From contig CAUJDW010000072.1 of assembly GCA_963169455.1 (NCBI GenBank), positions 1 to 64,000 of the forward strand: a stretch of 64,000 bases of DNA, given 5' to 3'. The notes beneath the pieces were generated by a model that was not told the origin of the DNA, searched no databases, and was given only the letters and a program-made list of their open reading frames with translations. Source of the DNA: Bacteroidota bacterium (lineage in GTDB: Bacteria; Bacteroidota; Bacteroidia; Chitinophagales; Saprospiraceae). A program made the translations under genes and the position numbers. Positions within the stretch are counted from its first letter, which is position 1; each line of letters opens with the position of its first letter. Positions 53,948-63,461 of the stretch are shown here, one piece after another.

Positions 53948-54610
53948 TAAGCGCGCTCCCAGGAAATCCAGTTCAAACCCCTCTATTTTTTCAAGCCCTT
54001 CCACCTCCTCCAGGTATACTTCGGCTACCGCGGCTTTCAGGCGGCGCAGCTTATCGGCGGCTTCGCTCTGGCGGATGGCGACATCCACTATGCCGATTTC
54101 ACCGAAGTCCTGTTGCACCATTTCCAGGCCGAGGCTTTTGATGCCGTTCATTACCCTGCTCATCAGGGCGTAGGAGAAGGTGAGGCGATAAATATCCTCC
54201 ACCACTTTCTCGATAACTTCGGCCTTTTCCAGCGCATCTGCGGCGCTCGTTTTGTAGGCGTTGATCAGGCCGGAAGCGCCCAGCAGCGTGCCGCCGAAAT
54301 AGCGGACGACGATGATGATCACATTGGCCAGCCCGAAGCTGTCGATCTGCCCGAGGATGGGGCGCCCGGCGGTCCCGCCGGGTTCGCCGTCGTCGTTGGC
54401 GCGGAAGTTGTTGCCATCCAGGCCCAGGCGGTAGGCGTAGCAGTGGTGCCGCGCCTTGGGGTGCTCCTTGCGCACTTCTTCGAGACGGGCCTGGCATTCC
54501 TCCTCCGTGCATGCGGGGAAGGCGTAGGCCAGGAACTTGCTGCCCCGGTCGCGGAATTCGCCCAAGCCGGGGCCGGCCAGTGTGCGGTAGGTATCTGTGG
54601 TGGCGGACAT
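53945..54610 (-). CDS. IMPACT/YigZ family protein
   Basis: The 221-aa protein has an N-terminal UPF0029 domain with the signature ANDDGEPGGTAGRPILGQI and NVIIIVVRYFGGTLLGASGL, and a C-terminal DUF1949-like ferredoxin fold (about 140-215). YigZ/IMPACT proteins are tied to translation and ribosome function, but their molecular role in bacteria is not established. The start at 54610 (MSATTDTYRTL) is the usual N-terminus. Confidence 0.9.
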   Translation of the reverse strand: MSATTDTYRTLAGPGLGEFRDRGSKFLAYAFPACTEEECQARLEEVRKEHPKARHHCYAYRLGLDGNNFRANDDGEPGGTAGRPILGQIDSFGLANVIIIVVRYFGGTLLGASGLINAYKTSAADALEKAEVIEKVVEDIYRLTFSYALMSRVMNGIKSLGLEMVQQDFGEIGIVDVAIRQSEAADKLRRLKAAVAEVYLEEVEGLEKIEGFELDFLGARL

Positions 54611-54683
54611 GGAGCGAATGTAAGGAATTTTGCCGTTTGCATGTCGTTAACAAAGCTTTGGGCCGCTTTATCCGCTTAGTTTT

Positions 54684-54691
54684 TATATTTG
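54684..54691 (+). promoter_or_regulatory. -7 element upstream of the DUF1599 gene
   Basis: TATATTTG is a perfect -7 box. TTTG at 54657-54660 is 23 bases upstream, longer than the usual 19. The GTG start lies only 17 bases downstream, so the leader is short. Confidence 0.45.
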
Positions 54692-54708
54692 CTTAAAATA
54701 CTTGCTTC

Positions 54709-55260
54709 GTGCAGCACACCCTCGAACAATTCGACGCCATACTGGCCTTGTGCCGCAACCTCTTTGAAAAGAAAACCCGCGATTACGGCACCGCCTGGCG
54801 CATCCTGCGCCCTTCCTCCCTGACCGACCAGCTTTTCATCAAGGCACGCCGCATCCGGAGCATCGAGGAAAAAGGGTTGCAAATGGTGCCCGATGGCATC
54901 GGGGATGATTACATCGGCCTGATCAACTACAGCATCATGGCTATGATACAACTGGAACTGCCTGCCGATGCGCCCGTTGAACTGCCTTTGGAGGAAGCCC
55001 TGCGCTTGTACGGAAATTATGCGGAGCAAACCCGCGAACTGCTGGCCGCCAAAAACCACGACTATGGCGAGGCCTGGCGCGACATGCGCCTCAGCTCCAT
55101 CACCGACCTCATTCTGATGAAAATACTGCGCATCAAACAGATCGAAGACAACGCAGGGCAGACCCTCGTTTCCGAAGGGCTGCAGGCCAATTACCAGGAT
55201 ATTGTAAACTACGCTATTTTTGCACTGATCAAACTACAGGAACAAAAACAACAGGTATGA
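54709..55260 (+). CDS. DUF1599 protein (nucleotide modification-associated domain 1)
   Basis: The 183-aa protein of a conserved Bacteroidota family. Two homologous halves are visible: KKTRDYGTAWRILRPSSLTD followed by RIRSIEEKG, and KNHDYGEAWRDMRLSSITD followed by RIKQIEDNAG, so the protein is an internal duplication of ~88 residues. The family resembles all-alpha nucleotide pyrophosphohydrolases, but the activity is unproven. Translation starts at GTG. Its end overlaps the next gene in ATGA. Confidence 0.85.
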   Translation: MQHTLEQFDAILALCRNLFEKKTRDYGTAWRILRPSSLTDQLFIKARRIRSIEEKGLQMVPDGIGDDYIGLINYSIMAMIQLELPADAPVELPLEEALRLYGNYAEQTRELLAAKNHDYGEAWRDMRLSSITDLILMKILRIKQIEDNAGQTLVSEGLQANYQDIVNYAIFALIKLQEQKQQV

Positions 55261-56873
55261 CCATCGGATTACTCGTTTTGTACGTAGCCATCGCCGCGCT
55301 CATCCTGACCTTGTGGATGGGCTTCGGCTCCAGCCGCATCAACAACTGGCTGGTCAGCTTTTTCCAGAACTTCTGCGGCGCACTCTTCATTTTTTCCGGC
55401 TGGGTAAAAGCTATCGACCCCCTGGGCACTGCCTACAAGCTGGAACAGTACTTCGCCGAATTCGAGTCTACCTTCTCCGGATCCTGGTTCTCCTTTCTGG
55501 CGCCGCTTTTCCCCTGGTTGGCCAGCTACGCCGTCGCCTTTTCGGTGTTTATGATCGTTTTTGAGATCGTGCTGGGCATCATGCTGCTCATCGGCGCCGC
55601 CCGGAAGTTCACGGCCTGGGCCTTCCTGCTTCTGGTCGTGTTCTTCACCTTCCTCACCGGCTTCACTTACCTGACCGGCTATGTGCCGGAAGGCGTCAAC
55701 TTCTTTCAGTTTGGCCAGTGGGGGCCCTACGTGGAAACCAATATGAAAGTGACCGACTGCGGTTGTTTCGGGGATTTCATAACCCTGAAGCCCTTTACGT
55801 CCTTCATGAAAGACATCTTCCTGCTCTTCCCTTCCCTGCTTTTTGTCTTCGCCCACAGGCAGATGCACCAGCTCTTCAGCGCCGGCGCGCGCACCGCCAT
55901 CTCCATCCTGGGAACGGTGGCCCTGGTGTTTTACTGCTTCAGCAACTACGTCTGGGACCTGCCTCATATCGACTTCAGGCCCTTTAAGGTTGGCCGCAAC
56001 ATCCGCCTGGAAAAGGCCCTGGAAACGCTGGCGGAGAACAACGTCGACGTGGAATTCTACCGAATGACGAACAAATCAAGCGGCGAAGTGGTGCAGTTGC
56101 CCCTCGAACAGTACCTGCGCGAATACAAGAACTACCCCAAGGAGGAGTGGGAACTGGAACAGCTGAAAAGCAAACCCAAAGTGGTGGTGATCCGGTCGGA
56201 AGAGGCTCCCGAGGGCTTTGTCATTCCCGGCATAGAAGGGGAGGAATACGAACAGGAACTTATCCGCTATGTAAAGGAAAACTGGAAGCTGGAGGGCGAC
56301 ACCACGATCCGCTTCGTCGAGCGCAGCAAGGTTTCCGACTTCGAAGCCAACGCGGGCGAGGGCGTGGACCTTGCCGAAGAGCTGCTCTCCAACCCCGATT
56401 ACAGTTTCATGGTCATCGCCTACAAGCTGTATGATGATAAGGAGGAAACGGTAAACGAAGTCGTGATGGACACCATTTACGCCCTCGACACACTGGCTGT
56501 GGGCGACAGCATCAAGCTGGTGCAGCGGGTGGACAGGGTGGATAAAAAGCAGGTGCAGAAAAAGGTTTACACCTGGAACCAGAAACACCTCGCGCCCTGG
56601 GCCGGAACCGTCAACCCCGTCCTGAAGGCCGCCGGTGAGGCCGGGTACAAAGCCTTCGCCATCACCTCCTTCGCCGAGCCGGACAAACTGGAGAGCTTCC
56701 GGGCCGCATCCGGCAGCGATTATCCCTTCTACACCGCCGACGATATCCTGCTGAAGACCATCATCCGCTCGAACCCGGGAGTGGTTCTGCTGAAGAACGG
56801 GCAGGCTGTCATGAAGTGGCACTACAAACAATTGCCTTCTTTTGAGGAAATTAAAAGCACGTATATGAAATAG
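55257..56873 (+). CDS. BT_3928-like DoxX/MauE membrane protein with thioredoxin-like C-terminus
   Basis: The 538-aa protein has about five hydrophobic helices in the first ~240 residues, with a DoxX/MauE-like core (SGWVKAIDPLGTAYKLEQYF, DCGCFGDF) in which the CGCFGD cysteines resemble those of MauE/VKOR-type quinone-linked redox proteins. The C-terminal ~300 residues are soluble and end in a thioredoxin-like fold (SNPGVVLLKNGQAVMKW). It is translationally coupled by ATGA to DUF1599. Membrane redox or disulfide chemistry is likely but unproven. Confidence 0.8.
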   Translation: MTIGLLVLYVAIAALILTLWMGFGSSRINNWLVSFFQNFCGALFIFSGWVKAIDPLGTAYKLEQYFAEFESTFSGSWFSFLAPLFPWLASYAVAFSVFMIVFEIVLGIMLLIGAARKFTAWAFLLLVVFFTFLTGFTYLTGYVPEGVNFFQFGQWGPYVETNMKVTDCGCFGDFITLKPFTSFMKDIFLLFPSLLFVFAHRQMHQLFSAGARTAISILGTVALVFYCFSNYVWDLPHIDFRPFKVGRNIRLEKALETLAENNVDVEFYRMTNKSSGEVVQLPLEQYLREYKNYPKEEWELEQLKSKPKVVVIRSEEAPEGFVIPGIEGEEYEQELIRYVKENWKLEGDTTIRFVERSKVSDFEANAGEGVDLAEELLSNPDYSFMVIAYKLYDDKEETVNEVVMDTIYALDTLAVGDSIKLVQRVDRVDKKQVQKKVYTWNQKHLAPWAGTVNPVLKAAGEAGYKAFAITSFAEPDKLESFRAASGSDYPFYTADDILLKTIIRSNPGVVLLKNGQAVMKWHYKQLPSFEEIKSTYMK

Positions 56874-56877
56874 TTGG

Positions 56878-56908
56878 TTTGGAAAGCCTGGCGAAAGAAG
56901 TATATTTG
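56878..56908 (+). promoter_or_regulatory. Consensus promoter for nusB
   Basis: TTTG (56878-56881), exactly 19 bases, then TATATTTG (56901-56908): a perfect match to the Bacteroidota consensus. It starts 5 bases after the BT_3928-like stop. The nusB ATG lies 31 bases downstream. Confidence 0.75.
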
Positions 56909-56939
56909 CACACTTAACCATCAGGGAATTATTGAAAAC

Positions 56940-57875
56940 ATGCTGAGTAGAAGGAACGTCCGCATTAAAGTAATGCAGATGCTGTATTCCATGAGCCGGG
57001 ATAACAAGCTGGGGCTGAACGAGGTAGTGAGCCATTACCACGTCAATATCCAGAAGTCCTTCGAGCTCTACCTGTTCTGCCTGCTCAGCCTCATGCGCAT
57101 TGCGGCTTATTCTAAGCAGGACGCCGCAAAAAAAAGCGCCAAACTGCTGCCCTCCGAGGAAGATAAACAATTCACCGCCAAACTGGCGGAGAACGCCCTT
57201 ATGCTTTCCCTGGTGAAAAATGAAGGCCTGGAGCTGCAGTTCAAAAAGCACAAACTCACCTACAAGTTCGACAACGACAACATCCGCCTGTTTTATACGG
57301 ATTTTGCGAAAACCGAAGAGTACAGGGAGTACGTCATGCAGGAGAACAGCAGTGATGAAGACCACCGCAATATCCTGCTTGCCCTTTTCAAACACCTGCT
57401 CAGCAACGAGTCTTATGACGAATTCCTGGAGGACAACTACTCCAACTGGATCGATGACAAGTCTCTGATCGTCGGGGCTATTAAAAAGACCATCAAAGCG
57501 CTTCCGGCCGAGCAGGGCTTTTACGAGGAATACCTGCCCAGCGCCGAAGCCGTCGACGAATTCGGCGAAAAACTGTTGCGCCAGGTCTGCGAATCCGGCG
57601 AAGAGCTGCTCGGCCTGATCGAACCCACTCTTCGCAACTGGGACGCCGACCGGGTGGCGGTCATCGATATGATCCTCCTGAAAATGGCGCTCTGCGAGCT
57701 GATGAGCTTCCCCTCCATTCCCACCAAGGTCACGCTCAACGAATTCGTCGAGATATCCAAACTATACAGCACCGACAAGAGCAAGGACTTCATCAACGGC
57801 ATCCTCGACCGCCTGATGAAACAACTGCACAAGGAAGGCAGGATACAGAAGACGGGCAGGGGATTGCAGGAGTAG
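56940..57875 (+). CDS. nusB: NusB, N-terminally extended Bacteroidota form
   Basis: Transcription antitermination factor that binds boxA RNA with NusE/S10. The family core is at the C-terminus (about 215-311, [18 protein letters not shown] and [37 protein letters not shown]), and the N-terminal start [15 protein letters not shown] is also NusB-like. At 311 aa it is about twice the E. coli protein, as usual in Bacteroidota. The start at 56940 follows a consensus promoter. Confidence 0.9.
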   Translation: MLSRRNVRIKVMQMLYSMSRDNKLGLNEVVSHYHVNIQKSFELYLFCLLSLMRIAAYSKQDAAKKSAKLLPSEEDKQFTAKLAENALMLSLVKNEGLELQFKKHKLTYKFDNDNIRLFYTDFAKTEEYREYVMQENSSDEDHRNILLALFKHLLSNESYDEFLEDNYSNWIDDKSLIVGAIKKTIKALPAEQGFYEEYLPSAEAVDEFGEKLLRQVCESGEELLGLIEPTLRNWDADRVAVIDMILLKMALCELMSFPSIPTKVTLNEFVEISKLYSTDKSKDFINGILDRLMKQLHKEGRIQKTGRGLQE

Positions 57876-57921
57876 GATTCAGGGCCTGCAATCCGAAAGC
57901 ACAAAATCCCCCCAAATTGGA

Positions 57922-57929
57922 TATATTTG
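57922..57929 (+). promoter_or_regulatory. -7 element immediately before guaA
   Basis: TATATTTG ends 4 bases before the guaA ATG (57934), so transcription would start at or near the initiator codon and the mRNA would be leaderless or nearly so. No TTTG is found 19 bases upstream. Confidence 0.45.
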
Positions 57930-57933
57930 CGCC

Positions 57934-59487
57934 ATGAGCGAAAAGATCCTTATCCTTGACTTCGGTTCGCAGTACACGCAACTCATTGCCAGGCGCATCC
58001 GCGAACTCAACGTGTACAGCGAAATTGTCCCTTATAACAAGATCCCTGAACTGGACGACAGCATAAAAGGCATTATCCTGTCGGGCAGCCCCTTTTCCGT
58101 CACCGACGAGAACGCCCTGCGCACCAGGCTGGGCCTGCTCATTGGGAAACGGCCCGTGCTGGGCATCTGTTACGGCGCCCAGTACATCGCCCAGCACTTC
58201 GGCGGAAAGGTCGAGCGCTCCCTGAAGCGCGAGTATGGCAAGGCCCGCCTGAGCCGCATCCACAAAACAGACCCCCTCCTCCGTGATATCCCCCGGGATT
58301 CCCAGGTCTGGATGTCCCACGGCGACACCATCATGCATATCCCGGAGCAGTTCGAGCTGCTGGCCGGCACGGAAAGCATCGATGTGGCTGCCTTCCGCGC
58401 CCGCGAAGGCGCCTTCGGGCAGCCCGTGTACTGCATACAGTTCCACCCCGAGGTGTCCCACAGCCTCGACGGCATGGCCCTGCTGCGGAATTTCGTCAAA
58501 GATATTGCGGGTTGCCACAGCGAATGGACCCCGGCGGCCTTCGTCGAAAACACCATCGAAGAACTGCGTACACAGATCGGGGAGAGCCACGTGTTGATGG
58601 GCCTTTCAGGCGGTGTGGATTCCACCGTGGCGGCAACTTTGCTCCACCATGCCATCGGAGGCCAGTTAATTTGTATCTTCGTGGATAACGGCCTGCTGCG
58701 CAAGAACGAATACGAGGACGTGCTCCATTCCTACCGGGATATGGGGCTCAATGTGGTGGGGGTCGACGCCAAGGCCCATTTCTACCGGGAGCTCAGAGGC
58801 GTGTCGTCGCCGGAAGAAAAGCGAAAGGTGATCGGCAGGGTGTTCATCGAGGTGTTTGAACAAAAAGCCCATCAGTTGGAGGAGGAGGACCGCGCGATCA
58901 AATGGCTGGGGCAGGGCACTATCTACCCGGACGTCATCGAGTCCGTTTCCGTTCACGGGCCGAGCGTCACGATCAAGTCCCACCACAATGTGGGCGGGCT
59001 GCCGGAGGTGCTCAAACTCAGGATCGTGGAGCCGCTGCGCATGCTTTTCAAGGACGAGGTGCGCCGTGTTGGCGGCGAGCTGGGCATTCCGAAGGAGATA
59101 CTGGGCCGGCACCCCTTCCCCGGGCCGGGGCTGGGCATCCGCATCCTGGGCGAAGTGACCCCCGAGAAGGTCGCCCTGCTGCAGGAAGCCGACGCCATAT
59201 ACATCGACAACCTGAGGAAGGCCGGCCTGTATGATGAAGTCTGGCAGGCGGGAACCATCCTGCTGCCGGTGCAGTCTGTGGGAGTTATGGGTGATGAGCG
59301 CACCTATGAACAGGCCGTGGCGCTGCGGGCCGTGAATTCACTCGACGGCATGACGGCCGAATGGAGCCGCCTCCCGTTTGACTTCCTGGCCACCGTCTCC
59401 AGCGAGATCATCAACAATGTTAAAGGAATAAACCGAGTCGTTTATGATATCAGCACCAAGCCTCCGGCCACTATCGAATGGGAATAA
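57934..59487 (+). CDS. guaA: GMP synthase (glutamine-hydrolysing)
   Basis: Converts XMP to GMP using glutamine and ATP. The N-terminal class I glutamine amidotransferase has its cysteine in LGICYGAQY, and histidine and glutamate in FHPEV. The ATP-pyrophosphatase P-loop is GLSGGVDS, and the dimerisation C-terminus ends PPATIEWE. At 517 aa the length is typical. The next gene starts 44 bases before its end in another frame. Confidence 0.97.
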   Translation: MSEKILILDFGSQYTQLIARRIRELNVYSEIVPYNKIPELDDSIKGIILSGSPFSVTDENALRTRLGLLIGKRPVLGICYGAQYIAQHFGGKVERSLKREYGKARLSRIHKTDPLLRDIPRDSQVWMSHGDTIMHIPEQFELLAGTESIDVAAFRAREGAFGQPVYCIQFHPEVSHSLDGMALLRNFVKDIAGCHSEWTPAAFVENTIEELRTQIGESHVLMGLSGGVDSTVAATLLHHAIGGQLICIFVDNGLLRKNEYEDVLHSYRDMGLNVVGVDAKAHFYRELRGVSSPEEKRKVIGRVFIEVFEQKAHQLEEEDRAIKWLGQGTIYPDVIESVSVHGPSVTIKSHHNVGGLPEVLKLRIVEPLRMLFKDEVRRVGGELGIPKEILGRHPFPGPGLGIRILGEVTPEKVALLQEADAIYIDNLRKAGLYDEVWQAGTILLPVQSVGVMGDERTYEQAVALRAVNSLDGMTAEWSRLPFDFLATVSSEIINNVKGINRVVYDISTKPPATIEWE

Positions 59488-60931
59488 ACTGCTGGCCATC
59501 TGCCTGGCCTTGTTACTGCTTCCTTCCTGCTCGCTTTTCCGCAAAGCGCAGGAAGAGGAAAGCAAAGACAAAGTAGGCGCCGAGCTGGACCCCATCCCCG
59601 GCAAAAAAATCTATGACCCGGAAACCGGAACGCTGGTGGTGGTCGATCGGGCGCCCGTCGAGAGCATGGACACCGTCCGGTGGAGGGACATTTCCACCGA
59701 CTCCCTGCCCCCGATCCGCTCGGAAGCCGCCGGCCTGGCCAGGGAACAGGCGGAGGGGAATGCCCCTCAACTGACCGGCCATGGAGATTTCGGTTCGGAA
59801 TTCTATTCCTCCTATAACGTTGCAGTCATTCTGCCTTTCCTCACCGACCGCTTCGGCCCGGCAACGGCTTCCCTGCCGGAAAATTCCTCCTGGGCGCTCA
59901 ACTTCTACGGCGGCATGCGCCTGGCGTTTGACCAGCTCAATGACGAAGGCGTCAAACTAAACGTCACGGTCATGGACAGCAAGGCCAACAGCCAGGATGT
60001 GAACCGCCTGCTCACCGGCCGCTCGGAATTGCTGGACGCCCACCTCATCATCGGCCCCTACCGCAAGGAGAACGTGGAACTGGTGGCCAATTTCGCCAAG
60101 CGGAACAACATCACTTTCGTTTCTCCCCACAGTGCTTCGGCCGAGGTTTCTACCGACAACCCCAACTACATCCAGGTAAGCCCCACCCTGGAAACCCACT
60201 GCATAGCGATCACCAGGCATGCCCGCCGGCACTACCGCCCGGGCCAGATCGTGCTGGTCGCGCGGGAAATGGATGCGGAAAAGGCGCGTTTTGCCTATTT
60301 CCAGGAGGAGAACTTCCGCATCGCAGGCGCCAGGCACGATTCCCTGAAAATGCGGGAATACGTGGTGGAAGAAAAATCGGAAAGCTATCAGAATATCAAC
60401 CTCAGCCCGTTCCTGCGCCAGGGCGACACCACGGCCTTCATCCTGCCTTCTTTTTCCAGCGAATCTTTCGTTTATGCTTTCCTCAACCACCTGAAAACCG
60501 TTAAGCCGAACGGCCATTTCGTGACCGTTTACGGGCTTCCGCAATGGATGCGCTTTGAGCGCATCGATCTCGAGCTGTACGCTGGCCTCCACGTGCACGT
60601 CAGCAGCGACGCCTACCTCGACCCGTATGACAATGACATACAGTTCTTCCGTCAGCGTTTCTTCGACCGCTACGGGGCGCCTCCGTCCGAAGAGGCCTTC
60701 ACCGGCTACGACGTGGCGCTTTATTTCGGGCGCATGATCCAGAAATACGGCACCAAATTCCAGTACGCGCTGGAGCGGGACCCCGCTCAGATGCTGCACA
60801 CCCGCTTTGATTTCGAACGCGTTTCGCCGCCCCGGGCCGCCGGCATGGAAAACCCCCGAATCGAGCGCTTTGAAAACAAGTTCGTCAACATACTGGAATT
60901 CAGAGATTATTTCTTTCAGCCCGCAGAGTGA
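59444..60931 (+). CDS. Lipoprotein with type 1 periplasmic-binding (ABC substrate-binding-like) domain
   Basis: The 495-aa lipoprotein has lipobox LPSC (Cys at about residue 29), an acidic linker (about 35-115), then a Leu/Ile/Val-type binding fold ([52 protein letters not shown]). No transporter permease is adjacent, so it may be a sensor, LpoA-like or peptidoglycan-linked factor and not an importer subunit. The only ATG before the signal peptide is at 59444, which makes a 44-base overlap with guaA. Confidence 0.82.
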   Translation: MISAPSLRPLSNGNKLLAICLALLLLPSCSLFRKAQEEESKDKVGAELDPIPGKKIYDPETGTLVVVDRAPVESMDTVRWRDISTDSLPPIRSEAAGLAREQAEGNAPQLTGHGDFGSEFYSSYNVAVILPFLTDRFGPATASLPENSSWALNFYGGMRLAFDQLNDEGVKLNVTVMDSKANSQDVNRLLTGRSELLDAHLIIGPYRKENVELVANFAKRNNITFVSPHSASAEVSTDNPNYIQVSPTLETHCIAITRHARRHYRPGQIVLVAREMDAEKARFAYFQEENFRIAGARHDSLKMREYVVEEKSESYQNINLSPFLRQGDTTAFILPSFSSESFVYAFLNHLKTVKPNGHFVTVYGLPQWMRFERIDLELYAGLHVHVSSDAYLDPYDNDIQFFRQRFFDRYGAPPSEEAFTGYDVALYFGRMIQKYGTKFQYALERDPAQMLHTRFDFERVSPPRAAGMENPRIERFENKFVNILEFRDYFFQPAE

Positions 60932-61043
60932 CCCGCAATGGCTCGTGCAGCGTATCACGCGGCTGCCGGCCAGTCACGCGGTGGCTGGACTGTTGCAAAA
61001 TTGAGGCGGGCTGGCCCGTGGCCGGGCCTTACAAAACGGGAAG
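60932..61043. repeat. Intergenic copy related to the 62-bp tandem repeat
   Basis: GGCCAGTCACGCGGTGGCTG at about 60968-60987 matches the first arm of the units at 51591-51838 at most positions. A preceding TCACGCGGCTG suggests a local duplication, and a GC-rich second arm (GGCCCGTGGCCGGGCC) follows. It looks like a degenerate relative placed between two plus-strand genes. Confidence 0.4.
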
Positions 61044-61676
61044 ATGACGCCAGAAAGGATAGACAGGTTCCGGGAGGTGGCTGCGCGGCGGCAGCCTTCC
61101 CTGACGGTTGTTTTGGAAAACGTCCATGACCCGCACAACATCGGCGCGGTGCTGCGTTCGTGCGACGCCGCCGGCATCATGGAGGTGTTCGTGCTGTATA
61201 CCGAAAGCCACCTCGGCCTGGGCCATCTTGAACTTGGGAAACGGGCGTCGCGCGGGACGCAGAAATGGCTGGATATCCATTTCTATACGGATGCCGCCGC
61301 CTGCCTGGGCCATGTGAAGAAAAAGTATGGCAAACTCTGGGCGGCGCACCCCGACGGGGCTTCGCAATCCCTCTATACCTTTGACCTCGCTCAGCCGGCG
61401 GCCCTGCTCTTCGGCAACGAGCGCGACGGGGTGTCGGAAACATCTCTGGCCTACGCCGATGGCAGGCTGGAGATCCCGCAGATGGGCATGGGCCGCAGCC
61501 TGAACATCTCCGTAGCCTGCGCCGTAGTGCTCTTCGAAGCTATGCGGCAACGCATGCAGGCGGGCCTTTACCATCAAAGCCCGCTTCCCCGATCCGAGTG
61601 CGACAGGCTGGTGGAGGCTTATATCGAGCGGTCGGACAGAAAGAATTACAACAAAAAAATATGGAAGTCGGAATAG
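61044..61676 (+). CDS. SpoU/TrmH-family RNA 2'-O-methyltransferase
   Basis: SPOUT-fold methyltransferase (210 aa) of the TrmH type. Motif 1 is LENVHDPHNIGAVLRSCDAAG with its asparagine and arginine, motif 2 LFGNERDGVS and motif 3 MGMGRSLNISVACAVVLFEA, which form the knot. The closest assignment is TrmH (tRNA Gm18), but rRNA enzymes share these motifs. It starts 112 bases after the binding-protein gene. Confidence 0.9.
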   Translation: MTPERIDRFREVAARRQPSLTVVLENVHDPHNIGAVLRSCDAAGIMEVFVLYTESHLGLGHLELGKRASRGTQKWLDIHFYTDAAACLGHVKKKYGKLWAAHPDGASQSLYTFDLAQPAALLFGNERDGVSETSLAYADGRLEIPQMGMGRSLNISVACAVVLFEAMRQRMQAGLYHQSPLPRSECDRLVEAYIERSDRKNYNKKIWKSE

Positions 61677-61707
61677 GCGCATTCCAGGCGGCCGATAAAA
61701 CCCAGCT

Positions 61708-63435
61708 ATGAACGGAGGCCAGATCATTGCAGGCGTGTTGAAGCAACACGGCATACAGTACCTGTTTACCCTCTGCGGGGGGCATATCGCACCGATCTAC
61801 GTGGAGGCGGAGAAGGCCGGCATCCGCATCATCGATGTGCGCGATGAGGCTACGGCCGTTTTTGCCGCTGACGCCATGGCGCGGCTGACGGGCATTCCCG
61901 GCCTGGCCGCCGTCACGGCCGGGCCCGGGCTCACCAATTCCATCACCGCCCTGAAGAACGCCCAGATGGCGCAGTCGCCACTGCTGTTGCTGGGCGGCGC
62001 CACGGCCACCCTGCTCCGGGGCAGGGGGGCACTGCAGGATATTGACCAGGCGGCCCTGCTGCGCCCGCATGTCAAGTGGCTGGGCCGCGCCCGCCGCCAG
62101 AAAGATATTGCGCAGATGGTCAACAAAGCCCTGGGGATCGCCCTCAGCGGCCTGCCCGGCCCGGTTTTCGTGGAAGTGCCTGTCGACCTGCTCTATGAAG
62201 AAAAAACCGTCAGGGAGTGGTACGGCATGAAAAACACGGGCGCCCGTTCTCTTGGGGAAAAAGCCCTGCAATGGTACATCAACCGCCATGTCGGGGGCTT
62301 GTTCCGCGGCATGGAGCGCTATCAGCCGCCGCCGCCGGAGCGTGCGCGGATGCCGGAATTTTCGCGGCGGGAGCTCCGTTTTACTGCGGAGGCCCTGCGC
62401 CGGGCGGAGCGGCCGGTGTGCGTCATCAGCAGCGGGGCTATGCTGCGCCCCCAGGAAAGCCAGGCGCTTTCCGAAGCTGTGCGGCAGCTTAGTGTTCCTG
62501 TGTTTCTCAGTGGCATGGCCCGCGGTTTGACGGGGCATGCGAGCGAGGTGCAGTACCGCCATCAGCGCCGGAAAGCCCTGAAGGAAGCTGACTGCATCCT
62601 GTTGTGCGGCGTGCCGGCAGATTTCCGCCTGGATTACGGCCGTCAACTCGGCCGGAACGCCCGGAAGATCGCCATCAGCCGAAGCCGGCAGGAACTGCGC
62701 AGGAACCTGTCGCCCGACAAGGCCATCCTGGCTGACCCCGGGGAGTTCCTCATCGCCCTGGCCCGGGAAACAGGCCGCCTGCCGGGCTGGGAAACCTGGA
62801 GGGAAAGCTTGTCCGCCAGGGAAGAAGCCCGGGAAGCCGAGATCGCCGCCATGGCCGCCCAGCCCGTGGAGGGCATCAATCCGGTGTCCCTCTTTCTGCA
62901 GATGGAAAAACAGATTCCCGCCAATTCCGTGCTCGTTGCCGACGGGGGCGACTTTGCCGCGACGGCATCCTATACCCTTCGCCCCCGCAGGCCGCTGAGC
63001 TGGCTCGACCCCGGCGCGTTCGGCACCCTGGGCGTCGGCGGAGGCTTCGCCCTGGGCGCCGCCCTGAACTTTCCCGATGATTACATCTGGATCATTTACG
63101 GCGATGGCAGCGCAGCCTACAGCCTCATGGAATTCGACACTTTCCGAAAATTCGGTTTGAAGGTGTGCGGCATCATCGGCAACAACGGCTCCTGGGAACA
63201 AATAGCCCGCGACCAGGCGCCCATGCTCGGCGCAGATACGGCCACCGTGCTGCCCAGGTCGGATTACCAGCAGATAGCCCGGGCCTTCGGCGCCGGCGGC
63301 GAGCGGGTGGATACCCTGGATGCCTTCCGGGGCGCCCTGCAGCGGGCCATGGACAGCATGGCGCAGGGCGTGCCTTACCTCATCAATGCGGATATCGGCT
63401 CGACGGCTTTCCGCGAAGGCAGCATTTCCATGTAA
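61708..63435 (+). CDS. ThDP-dependent enzyme of the ILVBL/HACL2 type
   Basis: A 575-aa member of the acetolactate synthase superfamily. The N-terminal ThDP glutamate lies in [18 protein letters not shown], and the cofactor motif GDG...NN reads [13 protein letters not shown] to GNNGSWEQ near residues 470-495. From memory the whole chain follows human ILVBL (2-hydroxyacyl-CoA lyase 2) closely, including [17 protein letters not shown]-like [17 protein letters not shown]-like SGMARGL and [14 protein letters not shown]-like [13 protein letters not shown]. It probably cleaves 2-hydroxyacyl-CoA. No ilvN regulatory subunit or ilv gene is near, which argues against branched-chain synthesis. Confidence 0.82.
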   Translation: MNGGQIIAGVLKQHGIQYLFTLCGGHIAPIYVEAEKAGIRIIDVRDEATAVFAADAMARLTGIPGLAAVTAGPGLTNSITALKNAQMAQSPLLLLGGATATLLRGRGALQDIDQAALLRPHVKWLGRARRQKDIAQMVNKALGIALSGLPGPVFVEVPVDLLYEEKTVREWYGMKNTGARSLGEKALQWYINRHVGGLFRGMERYQPPPPERARMPEFSRRELRFTAEALRRAERPVCVISSGAMLRPQESQALSEAVRQLSVPVFLSGMARGLTGHASEVQYRHQRRKALKEADCILLCGVPADFRLDYGRQLGRNARKIAISRSRQELRRNLSPDKAILADPGEFLIALARETGRLPGWETWRESLSAREEAREAEIAAMAAQPVEGINPVSLFLQMEKQIPANSVLVADGGDFAATASYTLRPRRPLSWLDPGAFGTLGVGGGFALGAALNFPDDYIWIIYGDGSAAYSLMEFDTFRKFGLKVCGIIGNNGSWEQIARDQAPMLGADTATVLPRSDYQQIARAFGAGGERVDTLDAFRGALQRAMDSMAQGVPYLINADIGSTAFREGSISM

Positions 63436-63461
63436 TCCGGGCGGGAAGAGGCAAGATACTT

